Below, in pieces: positions 28,410-38,874 of a DNA stretch of 64,000 nucleotides. The notes beneath the pieces were generated by a model that was not told the DNA's origin, ran no database searches, and worked only from the letters and a program-made list of their open reading frames with translations. The stretch is from Paludibacterium yongneupense DSM 18731. Lineage in GTDB: Bacteria; Pseudomonadota; Gammaproteobacteria; Burkholderiales; Chromobacteriaceae. The position numbers were made by a program, and so were the translations under genes. Every line of letters begins with the position of its first letter. Within the stretch, counting starts at the first letter, position 1. The stretch is from NCBI RefSeq assembly GCF_000422925.1, contig NZ_KE383963.1, positions 6,040 through 70,039 on the forward strand. Reading direction: 5' to 3'.

Positions 28410-29060
28410 ATGGGAAAAGGCTATTTCATTACCGGCACCGATACGGAAATCGGAAAAACGCATAGCGCGGTGAAACTGATTCGCCACTGGCAGCAGGACG
28501 GGCAACGGATCCTCGCGATGAAGCCGATCGCCTCCGGTTGCGAGGTCCTGCCGGATGGCAGCTGGCTCAACGACGATGTGGCGCGGCTGGCCGCCGCCAC
28601 CGGCCAGGCGGGAGACGCGGTGATGAATCCCTATCGCTTCCTGCCTCCGCTGTCGCCGCATATCGCGGCGCGGCAGGCCGGCGTCGTCATCGATTTCGAC
28701 CATATCCGGACCTGCTACCGCGAACTGGCCGCCGCGTGCGATACCGTCGTGGTGGAAGGAGCGGGCGGCTGGTACGCCCCGTTGTCCGACACGGGCTCGA
28801 TGTCCGATCTGGCCCGCGCGCTCGAACTGCCCGTGATTCTCGTGGTCGGCATGAAACTCGGCGCCATCAACCATGCCTTGTTGACGGCCGCCGCCATTGC
28901 CGCCGATGGAATGGAGCTGGCCGGCTGGGTCGCCAACCGCATCGTGCCGCGACAGGCGGCTTATGAGGAAAACCTGGATACGCTGCGCCGCCGGCTGCGA
29001 GCACCCTTATTATTGGAATTGCCGTACGAGGACGGGACGAAAAACGGGCTCAACGTGTAA
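28410..29060 (+). CDS. bioD: Dethiobiotin synthetase
   Basis: 216-residue P-loop enzyme that closes the ureido ring of dethiobiotin with ATP and CO2. P-loop GTDTEIGKTHSAVKLI at 8-23, KPIASGC and VEGAGGWYAPLSD are diagnostic. It stands apart from bioA, bioF and bioB, which are not in the window. Start at the ATG at 28410, where family homology begins; an ATG at 28380 in the same frame is possible. The next gene starts 28 bases after the stop. Confidence 0.93.
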   Translation: MGKGYFITGTDTEIGKTHSAVKLIRHWQQDGQRILAMKPIASGCEVLPDGSWLNDDVARLAAATGQAGDAVMNPYRFLPPLSPHIAARQAGVVIDFDHIRTCYRELAAACDTVVVEGAGGWYAPLSDTGSMSDLARALELPVILVVGMKLGAINHALLTAAAIAADGMELAGWVANRIVPRQAAYEENLDTLRRRLRAPLLLELPYEDGTKNGLNV

Positions 29061-29088
29061 GATGGCGATCTATCGCTCTTTGATGTGA

Positions 29089-29667
29089 ATGACCATGGAA
29101 CGCCTGAAACAGAAAATTCTTTCCGACGGCCGCGTATTGAACGGTTATGTACTGAAAGTCGACAACTTTCTCAACCACCAGCTCGATGTCGAGCTGCTCG
29201 ACGAAATGGGGCAGGCGTTTGCCGAGCGCTTCGCCGGCGAGAAGGTCGACAAGATCCTGACCATCGAAGCCTCCGGCATCGCGGTGGCGGTGATGGCGGC
29301 ACGTTACTTCGGCAATGTGCCGGTCGTGTTCGCCAAGAAGACGGAAAGTCTGAATCTCGATGCCGAAGCCTACGAAGCGGATGTCTTTTCCTTCACCAAG
29401 CAGAAGGTATCGCGTGTTCGCGTGTCAAAACGCTACCTGCTCGAAGGCGAGCGCGTGCTGATCATCGACGATTTTCTTGCGCACGGCCATGCCGCACGCG
29501 GGCTGATTTCGCTGACCCGCGCCGCCGGGGCGATACCGGTCGGCCTCGGCATCGTGATCGAGAAGGGGTTCCAGGGCGGGCGCGACGTTCTGGCCGATTC
29601 CGGGGTGCGCATCGAATCGCTGGCCATTCTCGATTCCATCGAAGATGGCCAGGTGCGCTTCCGTTGA
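29089..29667 (+). CDS. xpt: Xanthine phosphoribosyltransferase
   Basis: 192-residue salvage enzyme converting xanthine and PRPP to XMP. The PRPP-binding loop is [17 protein letters not shown] near residue 125-140, and the family features [11 protein letters not shown] and [10 protein letters not shown] are present. Length fits the Bacillus-type Xpt. It could use xanthine from the guanine deaminase at 18338. No purine riboswitch is visible before it. Confidence 0.93.
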   Translation: MTMERLKQKILSDGRVLNGYVLKVDNFLNHQLDVELLDEMGQAFAERFAGEKVDKILTIEASGIAVAVMAARYFGNVPVVFAKKTESLNLDAEAYEADVFSFTKQKVSRVRVSKRYLLEGERVLIIDDFLAHGHAARGLISLTRAAGAIPVGLGIVIEKGFQGGRDVLADSGVRIESLAILDSIEDGQVRFR

Positions 29668-29683
29668 GTCCGGAGGAAACCGC

Positions 29684-30274
29684 GTGAAACGCGCTTTGGC
29701 CGCCGCTCTGGCCGTGCTGATGCTCGCCCTGGGCGCCTGCTCGGGGCCGGAGCCGGCGGCGCTGGCGGTGAAAGGCAGCGACCTCGGCGCGGCGCCGGGA
29801 ATCGGCGGCGACTTCACCTTGCTCGACGCGAGCGGTCGTCCGCGGACCTTGTCCTCGTTCCGGGGCAAGGTGGTGGCGCTTTTTTTTGGCTACACGCACT
29901 GCCCGGATGTGTGTCCGACGACTATGCTTGAATATGCCCGTGCGATGAAAGCTTTGGGAAATGCGGCCGATAAAGTACAGGTGGTGTTCGTGAGCGTCGA
30001 TCCCGAGCGCGATACGCCGGCCGTGCTCGCGTCCTATGTGCCGCATTTCGATCCGCGCTTCGTCGGCCTGACCGGCGGCGCGGGCGACATCGCCCGGGTT
30101 CTGCGCCAGTACAAGATCGTGGCGCAGCGGGTTCCGGCCCAGGGCGGCGGCTATAGTATGGATCATAGCGCCGGGTCCTACCTGCTCGACCGCGAGGGAA
30201 AAGTCAGAGTGTATGAACCCTATGCCAGCGAGGCGTCGGCTTTGGCCCATGATATAAGACAGTTGTTACGCTAG
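29684..30274 (+). CDS. SCO1/SenC family copper chaperone lipoprotein
   Basis: 196 residues. Lipoprotein signal with lipobox LGAC (about residues 16-19), then a thioredoxin-like fold with the copper site CPDVCP (about residue 75) and a distal His in YSMDHSAGSYLLD. SCO proteins deliver copper to cytochrome c oxidase CuA or manage thiol redox in the periplasm. GTG start at 29684 is preceded by GGAGG; it gives a proper signal. It follows xpt by 16 bases. Confidence 0.92.
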   Translation: MKRALAAALAVLMLALGACSGPEPAALAVKGSDLGAAPGIGGDFTLLDASGRPRTLSSFRGKVVALFFGYTHCPDVCPTTMLEYARAMKALGNAADKVQVVFVSVDPERDTPAVLASYVPHFDPRFVGLTGGAGDIARVLRQYKIVAQRVPAQGGGYSMDHSAGSYLLDREGKVRVYEPYASEASALAHDIRQLLR

Positions 30275-30317
30275 AATGGGCCTGTGGCCACCCTCAAACT
30301 TGTGAAAGCCTTCTACC

Positions 30318-31082
30318 GTGAGTGAAGAACACCGCCCCGGCGCCTCCGGCTCGGCCAGCTCGCCGCTGGACCTGGCCAAATACACGCTGACGTCGACGGT
30401 CGAGATTGTCCATCATCTCAAGACCATCGCCGCGCAGGGGCATATGGTTACGGTTTTTTCCAATCGCGGCAAAACCTTCATTCTGACGCGCCTGCTGGCT
30501 GTGGACGGCAAGGCCGGCACCCTGACCTTCGACTGGGGCTCGGACGAAGACACCAATACCCATCTGCTCGCCAGCGAGCGCAATGTGTTCGTCTGCTCGC
30601 CGGAAGGCGTCAAGACCCAGTTCATCACCGGCCAGGCGCGCAAGGTCGACTACGAGGGACAGCCTGCGTTCCAGGTCGACATTCCGGTGCAGATCATCAA
30701 ATTGCAGCGGCGCGAGTTTTTCCGTATCCGCACCCCGGTCGGCAATCCGCTGCTGTGCCATTTCGGCGATTACCCGGAAGAAGCGCTCGACCTGCAGACT
30801 TTCGACATCAGCCTTGGCGGCCTGTCCCTGTGGCTGCCCGAACTCAATACCCCAGGTTTCGAAATCGGGCAGTGCTATTACGATTGCGCGCTCGAACTCA
30901 AACCGTTCGGCATTCTGCGCGTCGCGCTCGAAGTCCGTCACCGTCTGCCGGTGCAGCTGCGCAACGGGGTGGATGCCGTGCGCATCGGATGCACGTTCAT
31001 CAATCTGCCGACCGCGATGGAAAGCCAGATCCAGCGCTATATCGGGCAGCTGGAGCGCGAGCGGCGTGCACTGGTGCGTTGA
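30318..31082 (+). CDS. YcgR-like PilZ domain protein
   Basis: 254-residue c-di-GMP receptor. Residues about 15-130 resemble the YcgR N-terminal domain; residues about 132-250 are PilZ with the c-di-GMP motif RREFFRIRTP and DISLGGLSLWL. YcgR-type proteins slow the flagellar motor or act on other outputs when c-di-GMP is high. GTG start. No flagellar genes are nearby, but the c-di-GMP-gated Lap locus lies 9 kb downstream. Confidence 0.88.
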   Translation: MSEEHRPGASGSASSPLDLAKYTLTSTVEIVHHLKTIAAQGHMVTVFSNRGKTFILTRLLAVDGKAGTLTFDWGSDEDTNTHLLASERNVFVCSPEGVKTQFITGQARKVDYEGQPAFQVDIPVQIIKLQRREFFRIRTPVGNPLLCHFGDYPEEALDLQTFDISLGGLSLWLPELNTPGFEIGQCYYDCALELKPFGILRVALEVRHRLPVQLRNGVDAVRIGCTFINLPTAMESQIQRYIGQLERERRALVR

Positions 31083-31264
31083 AGCCCCCGCCGCGGGCGG
31101 CGCCCCATTTTGCAGGGCCCGGGTTTTCGGGTATGCTTGACCCAACCAGGGCAATGCCTACCTTTGTAATTGCGGGCGGCGGCACGTCGTTGAATCACAA
31201 TGCCCGAGTCTTGGGTTTTCCGGCTCGCCACGCTGCGCTCGATTGATACGATCCCCTCATCGCC

Positions 31265-31906
31265 ATGACGCTGACCATTGCCCTCTCCAAAGGGCGCATC
31301 TTTGAAGAAACCCTGCCGCTGCTGGCGGCCGCCGGCATTTCCCCCGCAGAAGATCCCGAATCCTCGCGCAAACTGATCATAGGCACCAACCATCCGGACG
31401 TGCGTCTGGTGATCGTGCGCGCCTCCGACGTCCCGACCTATGTCCAGTACGGCGCCGCCGACCTGGGGATTGCCGGTCGCGACGTCCTGATCGAACACGG
31501 CGGGGCCGGTCTGTACCAGCCGCTGGATCTGAATATCGCCAAATGCCGCATGATGGTGGCGGTGGCCGGTGAATACGACTACGAGGCGGCGGTGAAGAAG
31601 GGCGCGCGCCTGCAGGTGGCGACCAAGTATCCGCAGATCGCGCGCGAGCACTTCGCGCGCAAGGGCGTCCACGTCGATATCATCAAATTGTACGGCTCGA
31701 TGGAGCTGGCCCCGCTGGTCGGCCTCGCCGATGCCATCGTCGATCTGGTCTCGACCGGCGGCACCTTGCGCGCCAACAATCTGGTCGCGGTCGAACATAT
31801 TCTCGATATCAGCTCGCGGCTGGTGGTCAACCAGGCCGCGCTGAAACTCAAATACGACAGCATCCAGCCGGTGCTGGACGCTTTTGCCCGCGCCGTGACC
31901 GCCTGA
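31265..31906 (+). CDS. hisG: ATP phosphoribosyltransferase, short form
   Basis: 213-residue enzyme for the first step of histidine synthesis. Starts [20 protein letters not shown]; contains [13 protein letters not shown] and [14 protein letters not shown]. It lacks the C-terminal regulatory domain of long HisG, so by family knowledge it needs HisZ, which is not in the window. First gene of the his operon. TTGACC/TACCTT (31137-31164) is a possible promoter. Confidence 0.96.
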   Translation: MTLTIALSKGRIFEETLPLLAAAGISPAEDPESSRKLIIGTNHPDVRLVIVRASDVPTYVQYGAADLGIAGRDVLIEHGGAGLYQPLDLNIAKCRMMVAVAGEYDYEAAVKKGARLQVATKYPQIAREHFARKGVHVDIIKLYGSMELAPLVGLADAIVDLVSTGGTLRANNLVAVEHILDISSRLVVNQAALKLKYDSIQPVLDAFARAVTA

Positions 31907-31926
31907 CGGCAGGCCGGAGGAAACCC

Positions 31927-33225
31927 ATGCTACGTCTCGATTCCACTCAGTCCGATTTTACCGAGCGCCTGACCGCGCTGCTGGCGTTCGAAACCGCGCA
32001 GGACCCCGCCGTCGATCAGGCGGTGGCCGACATCTGCGCCGGGGTCAAGACACGCGGCGATGCCGCCGTGCTGGAATACACCGCGCGCTTCGACCGTCTG
32101 CCGGCTGCCTCCATGGCCGATCTCACGCTGGGCCGCGACGCGTTGCAGGCCGCCTTCGAGCGCCTGCCGGCCGATTTGTCGTCCGCGCTGTTGCAGGCGG
32201 AAGCCCGCGTGCGGCGCTACCATGAAAAGCAGCTGATGACGTCGTGGAGCTACGAAGAAGACGACGGCACGCTGCTCGGACAGCAGGTGACCGCGATCGA
32301 CCGCGTCGGCATCTACGTGCCCGGCGGCAAGGCCGCCTACCCGAGCTCGGTGTTGATGAATGCGGTGCCGGCCCGCGTGGCCGGCGTCGGCGAGATCATC
32401 ATGGTCGTCCCGACCCCGGGCGGCGAGCGCAACGATCTGGTGCTGGCGGCTGCCTATATATCGGGCGTGGACAAGGTATTCACCATCGGCGGCGCGCAGG
32501 CCGTGGCCGCCCTGGCCTATGGCACGGACAGCGTACCCCAGGTCGACAAGATCACGGGGCCCGGCAATGCCTGGGTGGCGGCGGCCAAGCGCCGCGTGTT
32601 CGGCGTGGTCGGCATCGACATGGTGGCCGGACCCTCCGAAATCCTGGTGGTGTGCGACGGCAGCACCGATCCCGACTGGATCGCTATGGATCTGTTCAGC
32701 CAGGCCGAGCACGACGAAATCGCGCAGGCCATCCTGCTGTGTCCGTCCAGCGAGTATCTCGACCGGGTGGCAGCCAGCATCGAGAGGCTGTTGCCGACCA
32801 TGCCGCGTCGCGACATCATTTCCGCCTCGCTCGGCGGGCGCGGCGCGTTGATCGCGGTGCGCGATCTGGACGAAGCCTGCGCGATCGCGAACACCATCGC
32901 GCCCGAGCACCTCGAGTTGTCGGTGGCCGACCCCGAAGCCTGGTTGCCGCGGCTGCGTCATGCGGGCGCCATCTTCATGGGACGCTATACCTCGGAAAGC
33001 CTCGGCGATTACTGCGCCGGCCCCAACCATGTGCTGCCGACTTCGCGCACCGCGCGTTTCGCCAGCCCGCTCGGGGTGTACGATTTCCAGAAGCGCACCA
33101 GTCTGATTCGCGTTTCGCGCGCGGGCGCGCAGCAGCTGGGGCGCATCGCCTCGGTGCTCGCTCACGGCGAAGGGCTGACCGCACACGCGCGCTCGGCCGA
33201 ATTGAGACTGGACGCCCCCGACTAA
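31927..33225 (+). CDS. hisD: Histidinol dehydrogenase
   Basis: 432-residue zinc enzyme, two-step NAD oxidation of histidinol to histidine. Contains [33 protein letters not shown], the zinc region FSQAEHDE and APEHLEL. Twenty bases after hisG with GGAGG before the ATG. The next gene is hisB, not hisC. Confidence 0.97.
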   Translation: MLRLDSTQSDFTERLTALLAFETAQDPAVDQAVADICAGVKTRGDAAVLEYTARFDRLPAASMADLTLGRDALQAAFERLPADLSSALLQAEARVRRYHEKQLMTSWSYEEDDGTLLGQQVTAIDRVGIYVPGGKAAYPSSVLMNAVPARVAGVGEIIMVVPTPGGERNDLVLAAAYISGVDKVFTIGGAQAVAALAYGTDSVPQVDKITGPGNAWVAAAKRRVFGVVGIDMVAGPSEILVVCDGSTDPDWIAMDLFSQAEHDEIAQAILLCPSSEYLDRVAASIERLLPTMPRRDIISASLGGRGALIAVRDLDEACAIANTIAPEHLELSVADPEAWLPRLRHAGAIFMGRYTSESLGDYCAGPNHVLPTSRTARFASPLGVYDFQKRTSLIRVSRAGAQQLGRIASVLAHGEGLTAHARSAELRLDAPD

Positions 33226-33268
33226 GGCGGGTCACGCCGCACCCTCAGAGAGCGTATATTGAATCATC

Positions 33269-33862
33269 ATGCGAACTGCTACCGTCACCCGTAACACGCT
33301 GGAAACCCAGATCACCGTCTCCCTCAATCTGGATGGGACCGGCGCGGCCAGCCTCGCCACCGGGGTGCCTTTCCTCGATCATATGCTCGACCAGATCGCG
33401 CGGCATGGTCTGGTCGACCTCGATATCGTGGCCAACGGCGATCTGCACATCGACGCCCACCATACGGTCGAAGATATCGGCATCACGCTGGGTCAGGCTT
33501 TCGCACAGGCCATCGGCGCCAAAACCGGCATCCGCCGCTATGGCCATGCCTATGTTCCGCTCGACGAAGCGCTGTCGCGGGTGGTAATCGATCTCTCCGG
33601 ACGGCCCGGACTCAGCTATAACGTCGAATATAGCCGTGCCGCGATCGGCCAGTTCGATGTCGATCTGTTTTCCGAGTTTTTCCACGGATTCGTCAACCAT
33701 GCGATGGTGACGCTGCATATCGACAATCTGCGCGGTCTGAATGCGCACCATCAGGCTGAAACGATTTTCAAGGCTTTCGGCCGGGCGCTGCGCATGGCCG
33801 TTGAGCATGACGAACGCATGGCGGGCATCACCCCGTCCACCAAAGGGACGCTGAGCGCATGA
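33269..33862 (+). CDS. hisB: Imidazoleglycerol-phosphate dehydratase
   Basis: 197-residue monofunctional dehydratase. Two metal-binding motifs, [11 protein letters not shown] and [10 protein letters not shown], are intact. It lacks the phosphatase domain found in enterobacterial HisB, so the histidinol phosphatase must be encoded elsewhere. The stop overlaps the hisH start in ATGA. Confidence 0.97.
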   Translation: MRTATVTRNTLETQITVSLNLDGTGAASLATGVPFLDHMLDQIARHGLVDLDIVANGDLHIDAHHTVEDIGITLGQAFAQAIGAKTGIRRYGHAYVPLDEALSRVVIDLSGRPGLSYNVEYSRAAIGQFDVDLFSEFFHGFVNHAMVTLHIDNLRGLNAHHQAETIFKAFGRALRMAVEHDERMAGITPSTKGTLSA

Positions 33863-34500
33863 AGGTCGCCGTCATTGACTATGGCATGGGTAATCTGCAC
33901 TCGGTTCTCAAGTCGGTCGAATCGGTAAACGACGGCGGGGCGCAGATCGTATTGACGCGCGATCCCGATCTCGTGCGGCGTGCCGACAAGGTGATTTTTC
34001 CGGGACAGGGCGCGATGCGCGATTGCATGCGCGAGCTGAAAGCCTGCGGCATGGCCGAGGCCGTGCTCGAGAGCACGCGCGAGAAACCGTTTTTCGGAAT
34101 CTGCGTCGGCGCGCAGCTGTTGTTCGACCGCAGCGAGGAAGGCGACACGCCGGGACTCGGGCTGTTCGCCGGCCAGGTCAGGCGTTTCGCCGACGGTCTG
34201 CACGACGCGGCGGGGGCGCGCTTGAAAGTGCCGCATATGGGCTGGAATCGCGTATTCCAGTCGCGGCCCCACCCGCTTTTCGCACGAATTCCCGATGGCG
34301 AGCGGTTTTATTTCGTGCACAGTTATTATTTTGCGCCGCAGGATGCGGGCTTGACGCTGGCCGAGAGCGAGTACCCGGCGCGTTTCTCCTGTATCGTCGG
34401 GCAAGACAATGTGTTTGCAACACAGTTCCACACTGAGAAAAGCCACTTGGCGGGGCTTCAGATGATGAAGAATTTCCTGGCCTGGGATGGCACCGTTTAA
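33859..34500 (+). CDS. hisH: Imidazole glycerol phosphate synthase, glutaminase subunit
   Basis: 213-residue class I amidotransferase subunit. Nucleophile Cys in [13 protein letters not shown], and the His/Glu of the triad in [12 protein letters not shown]. It supplies ammonia to HisF. Coupled to hisB by a 4-base overlap. Confidence 0.96.
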   Translation: MKVAVIDYGMGNLHSVLKSVESVNDGGAQIVLTRDPDLVRRADKVIFPGQGAMRDCMRELKACGMAEAVLESTREKPFFGICVGAQLLFDRSEEGDTPGLGLFAGQVRRFADGLHDAAGARLKVPHMGWNRVFQSRPHPLFARIPDGERFYFVHSYYFAPQDAGLTLAESEYPARFSCIVGQDNVFATQFHTEKSHLAGLQMMKNFLAWDGTV

Positions 34501-34523
34501 CTTTTTCCCATTCAAGACTCAGC

Positions 34524-35267
34524 ATGCTGCTCATACCTGCTATCGACCTCAAGGATGGTCAGTGCGTACGCCTTAAGCAAGGCGTGATGGACGACGCCAC
34601 TGTGTTTTCGGAAGACCCGGTGCAAGTAGCGCGTCATTGGCGCGACCAGGGCGCGCGTCGCCTGCATCTGGTTGACCTTAACGGCGCTTTCGCCGGCAAG
34701 CCGAAAAACCTCGCTGTAATCCGCGCTATCCTGGCTGAAGTCGGCGACGATATGCCGGTTCAGCTCGGCGGCGGCATCCGCGATCTGGACACCATCGAAC
34801 GCTACCTCGACATGGGGCTGGAATACGTGATCATCGGCACGGCCGCGGTCAAGACGCCCGGCTTCCTGCGCGATGCCTGCGATGCCTTTCCGGGCCAGGT
34901 GATCGTCGGTCTCGATGCCAAGGACGGCATGGTCGCGATCGACGGCTGGTCGAAGATTACCTCGCACAACGTCATCGATCTCGCGCGCCGTTTCGAGGAT
35001 TACGGCGTCGTTTCCGTGATCTACACCGACATCGGCCGCGACGGCATGATGAACGGCGTGAACATCGATGCGACGGTCGCGCTGGCGCGCGCGCTGAAGA
35101 TTCCGGTCATCGCCTCCGGGGGATTGACCAATCTCGACGACGTGAAGAAGCTGGTCGAGGTCGAAGGCGAAGGCATCGAAGCCGCCATCACCGGACGCGC
35201 CATCTACGAGGGCAGCATCGAGTTCGCTGCCGCCCAGGGGCTGGCCGACGAGTTGTCCGGCAACTGA
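34524..35267 (+). CDS. hisA: Phosphoribosylformimino-AICAR-P isomerase
   Basis: 247-residue TIM barrel. Catalytic Asp in [16 protein letters not shown] near the N-terminus and the second Asp in [12 protein letters not shown]; paired phosphate-binding loops with GGGIRD and ASGGLTN. 23 bases after hisH. Confidence 0.97.
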   Translation: MLLIPAIDLKDGQCVRLKQGVMDDATVFSEDPVQVARHWRDQGARRLHLVDLNGAFAGKPKNLAVIRAILAEVGDDMPVQLGGGIRDLDTIERYLDMGLEYVIIGTAAVKTPGFLRDACDAFPGQVIVGLDAKDGMVAIDGWSKITSHNVIDLARRFEDYGVVSVIYTDIGRDGMMNGVNIDATVALARALKIPVIASGGLTNLDDVKKLVEVEGEGIEAAITGRAIYEGSIEFAAAQGLADELSGN

Positions 35268-35423
35268 CGCCGTGCGCATCGCGCCCGCGGGGTGCGGCGC
35301 GCACGCCATTTTCGCTTCCCGCCGGCGCGGGGAGCGCACGGGCAGGGTGCGGCCCGGAGCCATGCGGCGAGTCGCCGCGACGGACTCCCGGCCGTATCGG
35401 CCATTCTCAGGCGTGCTCACGAC

Positions 35424-36191
35424 ATGGCTTTAGCAAAACGAATCATCCCCTGTCTCGACGTCAGCGCGGGGCGTGTGGTCAAGGGCGTCAATTTCGTCGG
35501 TCTGCGCGATGCGGGCGATCCGGTGGAAGTGGCTCGCCGCTATAACGAGCAGGGCGCCGATGAACTCACCTTTCTCGATATCACGGCCAGCTCGGATGCG
35601 CGCGACCTGATTTTGCCGGTGATCGAAGCGGTGGCGGAGCAGGTATTCATCCCGCTGACCGTGGGCGGCGGCGTGCGGCAGGTTGCCGATATCCGCCGCC
35701 TGCTCAATTCCGGCGCCGACAAGGTCAGCATCAATACGGCGGCGGTGACGCGGCCGGAGCTGGTGGCCGAGTCGGCCGACCGTTTCGGCTCGCAGTGCAT
35801 CGTGGTGGCGGTCGACGCGAAGGCGGTCACGCCCGATAATGATCGCTGGGAGATCTTTACCCACGGCGGGCGCACGCCGACCGGGCTGGATGCCGTCGAA
35901 TGGGCCTGTCATATGCAGAAGCTCGGCGCCGGCGAGATCCTGCTGACCAGCATGGACCGCGACGGCACGCGCTCGGGCTTCAATCTTGCGCTGACGCGCG
36001 CGGTGTCGGATGCGGTGTCGATCCCCGTCATCGCTTCAGGCGGGGTGGGGACGCTCGAACATCTGGTCGAAGGCGTTCGCGAGGGGCGGGCCGATGCCGT
36101 GCTGGCGGCCAGTATTTTCCACTTCGGCGAATATAGCGTGCGCGATGCCAAGCTGGCGATGCAGCGCGCCGGAATCGAAGTGAGGCTGTAA
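35424..36191 (+). CDS. hisF: Imidazole glycerol phosphate synthase, cyclase subunit
   Basis: 255-residue TIM barrel that makes IGP and AICAR. Catalytic Asp in [15 protein letters not shown] and in [12 protein letters not shown]; HisH docking and phosphate loops are present. Start at the ATG at 35424, exactly where family proteins begin; the frame is open further upstream but that part is GC-rich spacer. The 156-base hisA-hisF spacer is the longest in the operon and holds no gene. Confidence 0.96.
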   Translation: MALAKRIIPCLDVSAGRVVKGVNFVGLRDAGDPVEVARRYNEQGADELTFLDITASSDARDLILPVIEAVAEQVFIPLTVGGGVRQVADIRRLLNSGADKVSINTAAVTRPELVAESADRFGSQCIVVAVDAKAVTPDNDRWEIFTHGGRTPTGLDAVEWACHMQKLGAGEILLTSMDRDGTRSGFNLALTRAVSDAVSIPVIASGGVGTLEHLVEGVREGRADAVLAASIFHFGEYSVRDAKLAMQRAGIEVRL

Positions 36192-36208
36192 CCAACGGAT
36201 GGTAGTTT

Positions 36209-36592
36209 ATGTGGCTTGATGACGTGAAGTGGGACGAGGCCGGTCTGGTGCCGGCCATTGCGCAGGATGCGGCGAGCGGGCGCATCCTGATGATGGCATG
36301 GATGGATCGCACCGCGCTGCAGTTGACCGCCGAAACCGGCATCGCCCACTATTTCAGCCGCTCGCGCCAGCGCTTGTGGAAGAAGGGCGAAGAGTCGGGG
36401 CATAGCCAGCTTGTGCACGAGCTGCGGCTCGATTGCGACGGCGATGTGGTGGTGCTGCAGATAGAGCAGGCCGGCGGCATCGCCTGCCATACCGGACGCG
36501 AAAGCTGTTTCTACCGCGTGCTGCAGGACGGGCAATGGCGGGCGGTCGATCCGGTGTTGAAAGACCCGACGGCCATCTACCACAAGGAATGA
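36209..36592 (+). CDS. hisI: Phosphoribosyl-AMP cyclohydrolase
   Basis: 127-residue zinc enzyme. Contains [29 protein letters not shown], the Asp/Cys metal residues in LDCDGD and the C-terminal [11 protein letters not shown]. Separate from hisE, unlike the fused hisIE of enterobacteria. Confidence 0.96.
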   Translation: MWLDDVKWDEAGLVPAIAQDAASGRILMMAWMDRTALQLTAETGIAHYFSRSRQRLWKKGEESGHSQLVHELRLDCDGDVVVLQIEQAGGIACHTGRESCFYRVLQDGQWRAVDPVLKDPTAIYHKE

Positions 36593-36677
36593 GCGCGGCC
36601 CGGCTGACGGCGCTACAATGGCGCAGGTGCCGCCGCGCAGGCGGACACATCATCGTACGGATTTGCATGGGGGCATC

Positions 36678-37004
36678 ATGATAGCGCCAGAGGTACTGAC
36701 AACGATCGCGGATACGCTGGAGGCCCGCCGCGAGGCGAGCCCGCAGTCGTCCTATGTGGCATCGCTGTTCCACAAGGGCGAAGATGCGATCCTGAAAAAA
36801 GTGGCCGAAGAGGCCGCCGAGACGCTGATGGCGTCCAAGGATGGCGATAAATTGCATCTGGTGCGCGAAGTGGCCGACCTGTGGTTCCACAGCATGGTGC
36901 TGCTGACCTGGCACGGGCTGCGCCCGGAAGATGTATTGATGGAACTCAAGCGCCGGGAAGGCATTTCCGGACTGGACGAAAAAGCGGCGCGTCCGCAGGA
37001 TTGA
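36678..37004 (+). CDS. hisE: Phosphoribosyl-ATP pyrophosphatase
   Basis: 108-residue MazG-fold enzyme, with the Glu-rich metal site [15 protein letters not shown] and [13 protein letters not shown]. Start at the ATG at 36678; upstream in-frame sequence does not resemble the family. It ends the his genes proper and is followed closely by HIT and tat genes. Confidence 0.95.
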   Translation: MIAPEVLTTIADTLEARREASPQSSYVASLFHKGEDAILKKVAEEAAETLMASKDGDKLHLVREVADLWFHSMVLLTWHGLRPEDVLMELKRREGISGLDEKAARPQD

Positions 37005-37016
37005 GACGAGGCAGGC

Positions 37017-37346
37017 ATGAGCGATTGTATTTTCTGCAAGATCGCGGCGGGCGATGTCCCGTCGAAGAAAATTTACGAAGACGACGATGTGTTCGCGTTT
37101 CATGATATCCGGCCGATCGCGCCCGTGCATTTCATGATCATCCCCAAGCGCCACGTTGCCTCGCTGGCCGAATGCGGCCCCGAGCATCAGGACGTGCTGG
37201 GCCGCATCATGCTGCTGGTTCCGCGCCTCGCCGCCGAGCACGGGCTGGAGCAGGGATTCAAGGTCGGCGTCAACACCGGCCCGGCCGGTGGCCAGGAAGT
37301 GTTCCATTTGCATGTGCACGTGTTCGGGCATCCGGCCCGGGCATAA
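37017..37346 (+). CDS. HIT family nucleotide-binding protein (HinT-like)
   Basis: 109 residues. The histidine triad HLHVHVFG is near residue 98-105, and CIFCKIAAGDVPSKK marks the N-terminus. HinT proteins hydrolyse AMP-linked phosphoramidates. Twelve bases after hisE, in a hisE-HIT-tatABC order common in betaproteobacteria. Confidence 0.95.
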   Translation: MSDCIFCKIAAGDVPSKKIYEDDDVFAFHDIRPIAPVHFMIIPKRHVASLAECGPEHQDVLGRIMLLVPRLAAEHGLEQGFKVGVNTGPAGGQEVFHLHVHVFGHPARA

Positions 37347-37373
37347 CCGAATTCGGGAAGCAAGGAAGTCGAT

Positions 37374-37574
37374 ATGGGATCTTTTAGTCTCGTCCACTGG
37401 CTCATCGTGCTGCTGATCGTGGTGCTGGTGTTCGGTACCAAGCGCCTGCCCAGCATTGGCAAGGATCTTGGCAATGCCATCAAGGGCTTCAAGGAAGGAA
37501 TGAAAGGCGAGGAAGAAAAGCCCGCCGAAAAACCCGCCGGTCGAGTCATCGACGGCGATGACAACAAGCGTTGA
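37374..37574 (+). CDS. tatA: Twin-arginine translocase subunit TatA
   Basis: 66 residues: one N-terminal membrane helix (about 4-21), hinge [10 protein letters not shown], then an amphipathic helix [14 protein letters not shown] and a charged tail. It forms the protein-conducting ring of the Tat system in the inner membrane. Confidence 0.96.
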   Translation: MGSFSLVHWLIVLLIVVLVFGTKRLPSIGKDLGNAIKGFKEGMKGEEEKPAEKPAGRVIDGDDNKR

Positions 37575-37588
37575 CGCGGTAGCGCATC

Positions 37589-38140
37589 GTGTTTGATTTC
37601 AGCCTGGGCGAGATCCTGCTGATCGGCGTGGTGGCACTCGTGGTGCTGGGGCCGGAGCGTTTGCCGGTCGTGGCGCGCACGCTGGGCGCCCTGCTCGCAC
37701 GGATGCAGCGTTTTGCCGCCAGCGTCAAATCCGACATCCGGCGCGAGGCCGACCGCGCCGGCCTCGCCGGCTTGCAGCAGGACGTCCGCGAGACGGCGTT
37801 CGCGTTGCAGGAGCGATTCGAAAACGAGTTGCACGGCGTGAACGCGGCCCTGGCCGGGACGGTGGCGGCGGTGGGCATCGAACCCGCCGTGGTCGCCCCG
37901 CCGGCGGACGATGCGCGCGTCGCGGTCGACCCGCTGCCGGCGGCAGGCGAAGCCGATGCCAGCGCCCACGGCGAAGTGCTCGCCTGCGCCGACGCGGCCG
38001 CGCCCATGCCCGGAACGGCGACGGTGCTGGCCGCTCCCGGCGAACTATCGCCGCCGGCACGCGATGAAAACCAGCTCGACCTGTTCGAAGAGCTGCTGCC
38101 GCCTTCTCCCCACTTGCCCAGCGATAACTCCGCGCAATGA
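37589..38140 (+). CDS. tatB: Twin-arginine translocase subunit TatB
   Basis: 183 residues: membrane helix with FSLGEILLIGVVALVVLGPERLP, a long amphipathic helix and an Ala/Pro-rich disordered tail. GTG start. It binds Tat signal peptides together with TatC. The stop overlaps the tatC start in ATGA. Confidence 0.94.
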   Translation: MFDFSLGEILLIGVVALVVLGPERLPVVARTLGALLARMQRFAASVKSDIRREADRAGLAGLQQDVRETAFALQERFENELHGVNAALAGTVAAVGIEPAVVAPPADDARVAVDPLPAAGEADASAHGEVLACADAAAPMPGTATVLAAPGELSPPARDENQLDLFEELLPPSPHLPSDNSAQ

Positions 38141-38874
38141 CCGAAGAACTCCCCCTGCTTGCGCATCTGATCGAGCTGCGCCAGCGCCTGGTGCGTGCAC
38201 TGGCCGGTTTTTTCATCGTCTTCCTCGCCCTGTTCCACTGGTCGGGCGACATCTATCACCTTCTGGCTCGGCCCTTGCTGCAGCATTTGCCTGCCGGCTC
38301 GACGATGATTGCCATCGAGGTGACCGCACCGTTCTTCGTGCCGGTCAAAGTCACCATGCTGGTGGCCATGCTGTTATCGCTGCCCAATACGCTGTACCAG
38401 CTGTGGGCCTTTATCGCCCCCGGCTTGTATGCCCACGAAAAAAAGCTGGTTTTGCCGCTGTTGCTGTCCAGTCTGCTGTTGTTTTTCACCGGGATGGCAT
38501 TTGCCTACTTCCTCGTGTTTCCGGTGGTCTTCGGCTTCATGGCGGCGGTGACGCCGCATGGCGTGGCGATGATGACCGATATCGACAAATATCTGTCCTT
38601 CGTGCTCGGCATGTTCGTGTCCTTCGGCGTCACCTTCGAAGTGCCGGTATTGGTCGTGGTCCTCGCACGGATGGGGGTGGTCGACATCCCCCAGCTCAAG
38701 CGCGCGCGGCCCTATATCATCGTGGCGGCTTTCGTGGTGGCGGCGATGATCACCCCGCCGGACATGCTGTCGCAACTGATGCTCGCGCTGCCCTTGTGCC
38801 TGCTGTACGAGGCGGGGATCTGGGCCGCCCTGTTCATGGCATGGAGGAAACGGAAACATGCCGCTACGTCCTGA
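38137..38874 (+). CDS. tatC: Twin-arginine translocase subunit TatC
   Basis: 245 residues, six membrane helices. Signal-peptide binding residues lie in LIELRQRLVRAL near the N-terminus, and FGVTFEVPVLVVVLARMG is diagnostic. Coupled to tatB; its last 17 bases overlap the next gene. Confidence 0.97.
   Translation: MTEELPLLAHLIELRQRLVRALAGFFIVFLALFHWSGDIYHLLARPLLQHLPAGSTMIAIEVTAPFFVPVKVTMLVAMLLSLPNTLYQLWAFIAPGLYAHEKKLVLPLLLSSLLLFFTGMAFAYFLVFPVVFGFMAAVTPHGVAMMTDIDKYLSFVLGMFVSFGVTFEVPVLVVVLARMGVVDIPQLKRARPYIIVAAFVVAAMITPPDMLSQLMLALPLCLLYEAGIWAALFMAWRKRKHAATS

Noticed and set aside
31152-31246. Possible 30-residue leader peptide before hisG
   Set aside because: It has only two scattered His codons and no following attenuator hairpin with T-run, so histidine attenuation is not supported.
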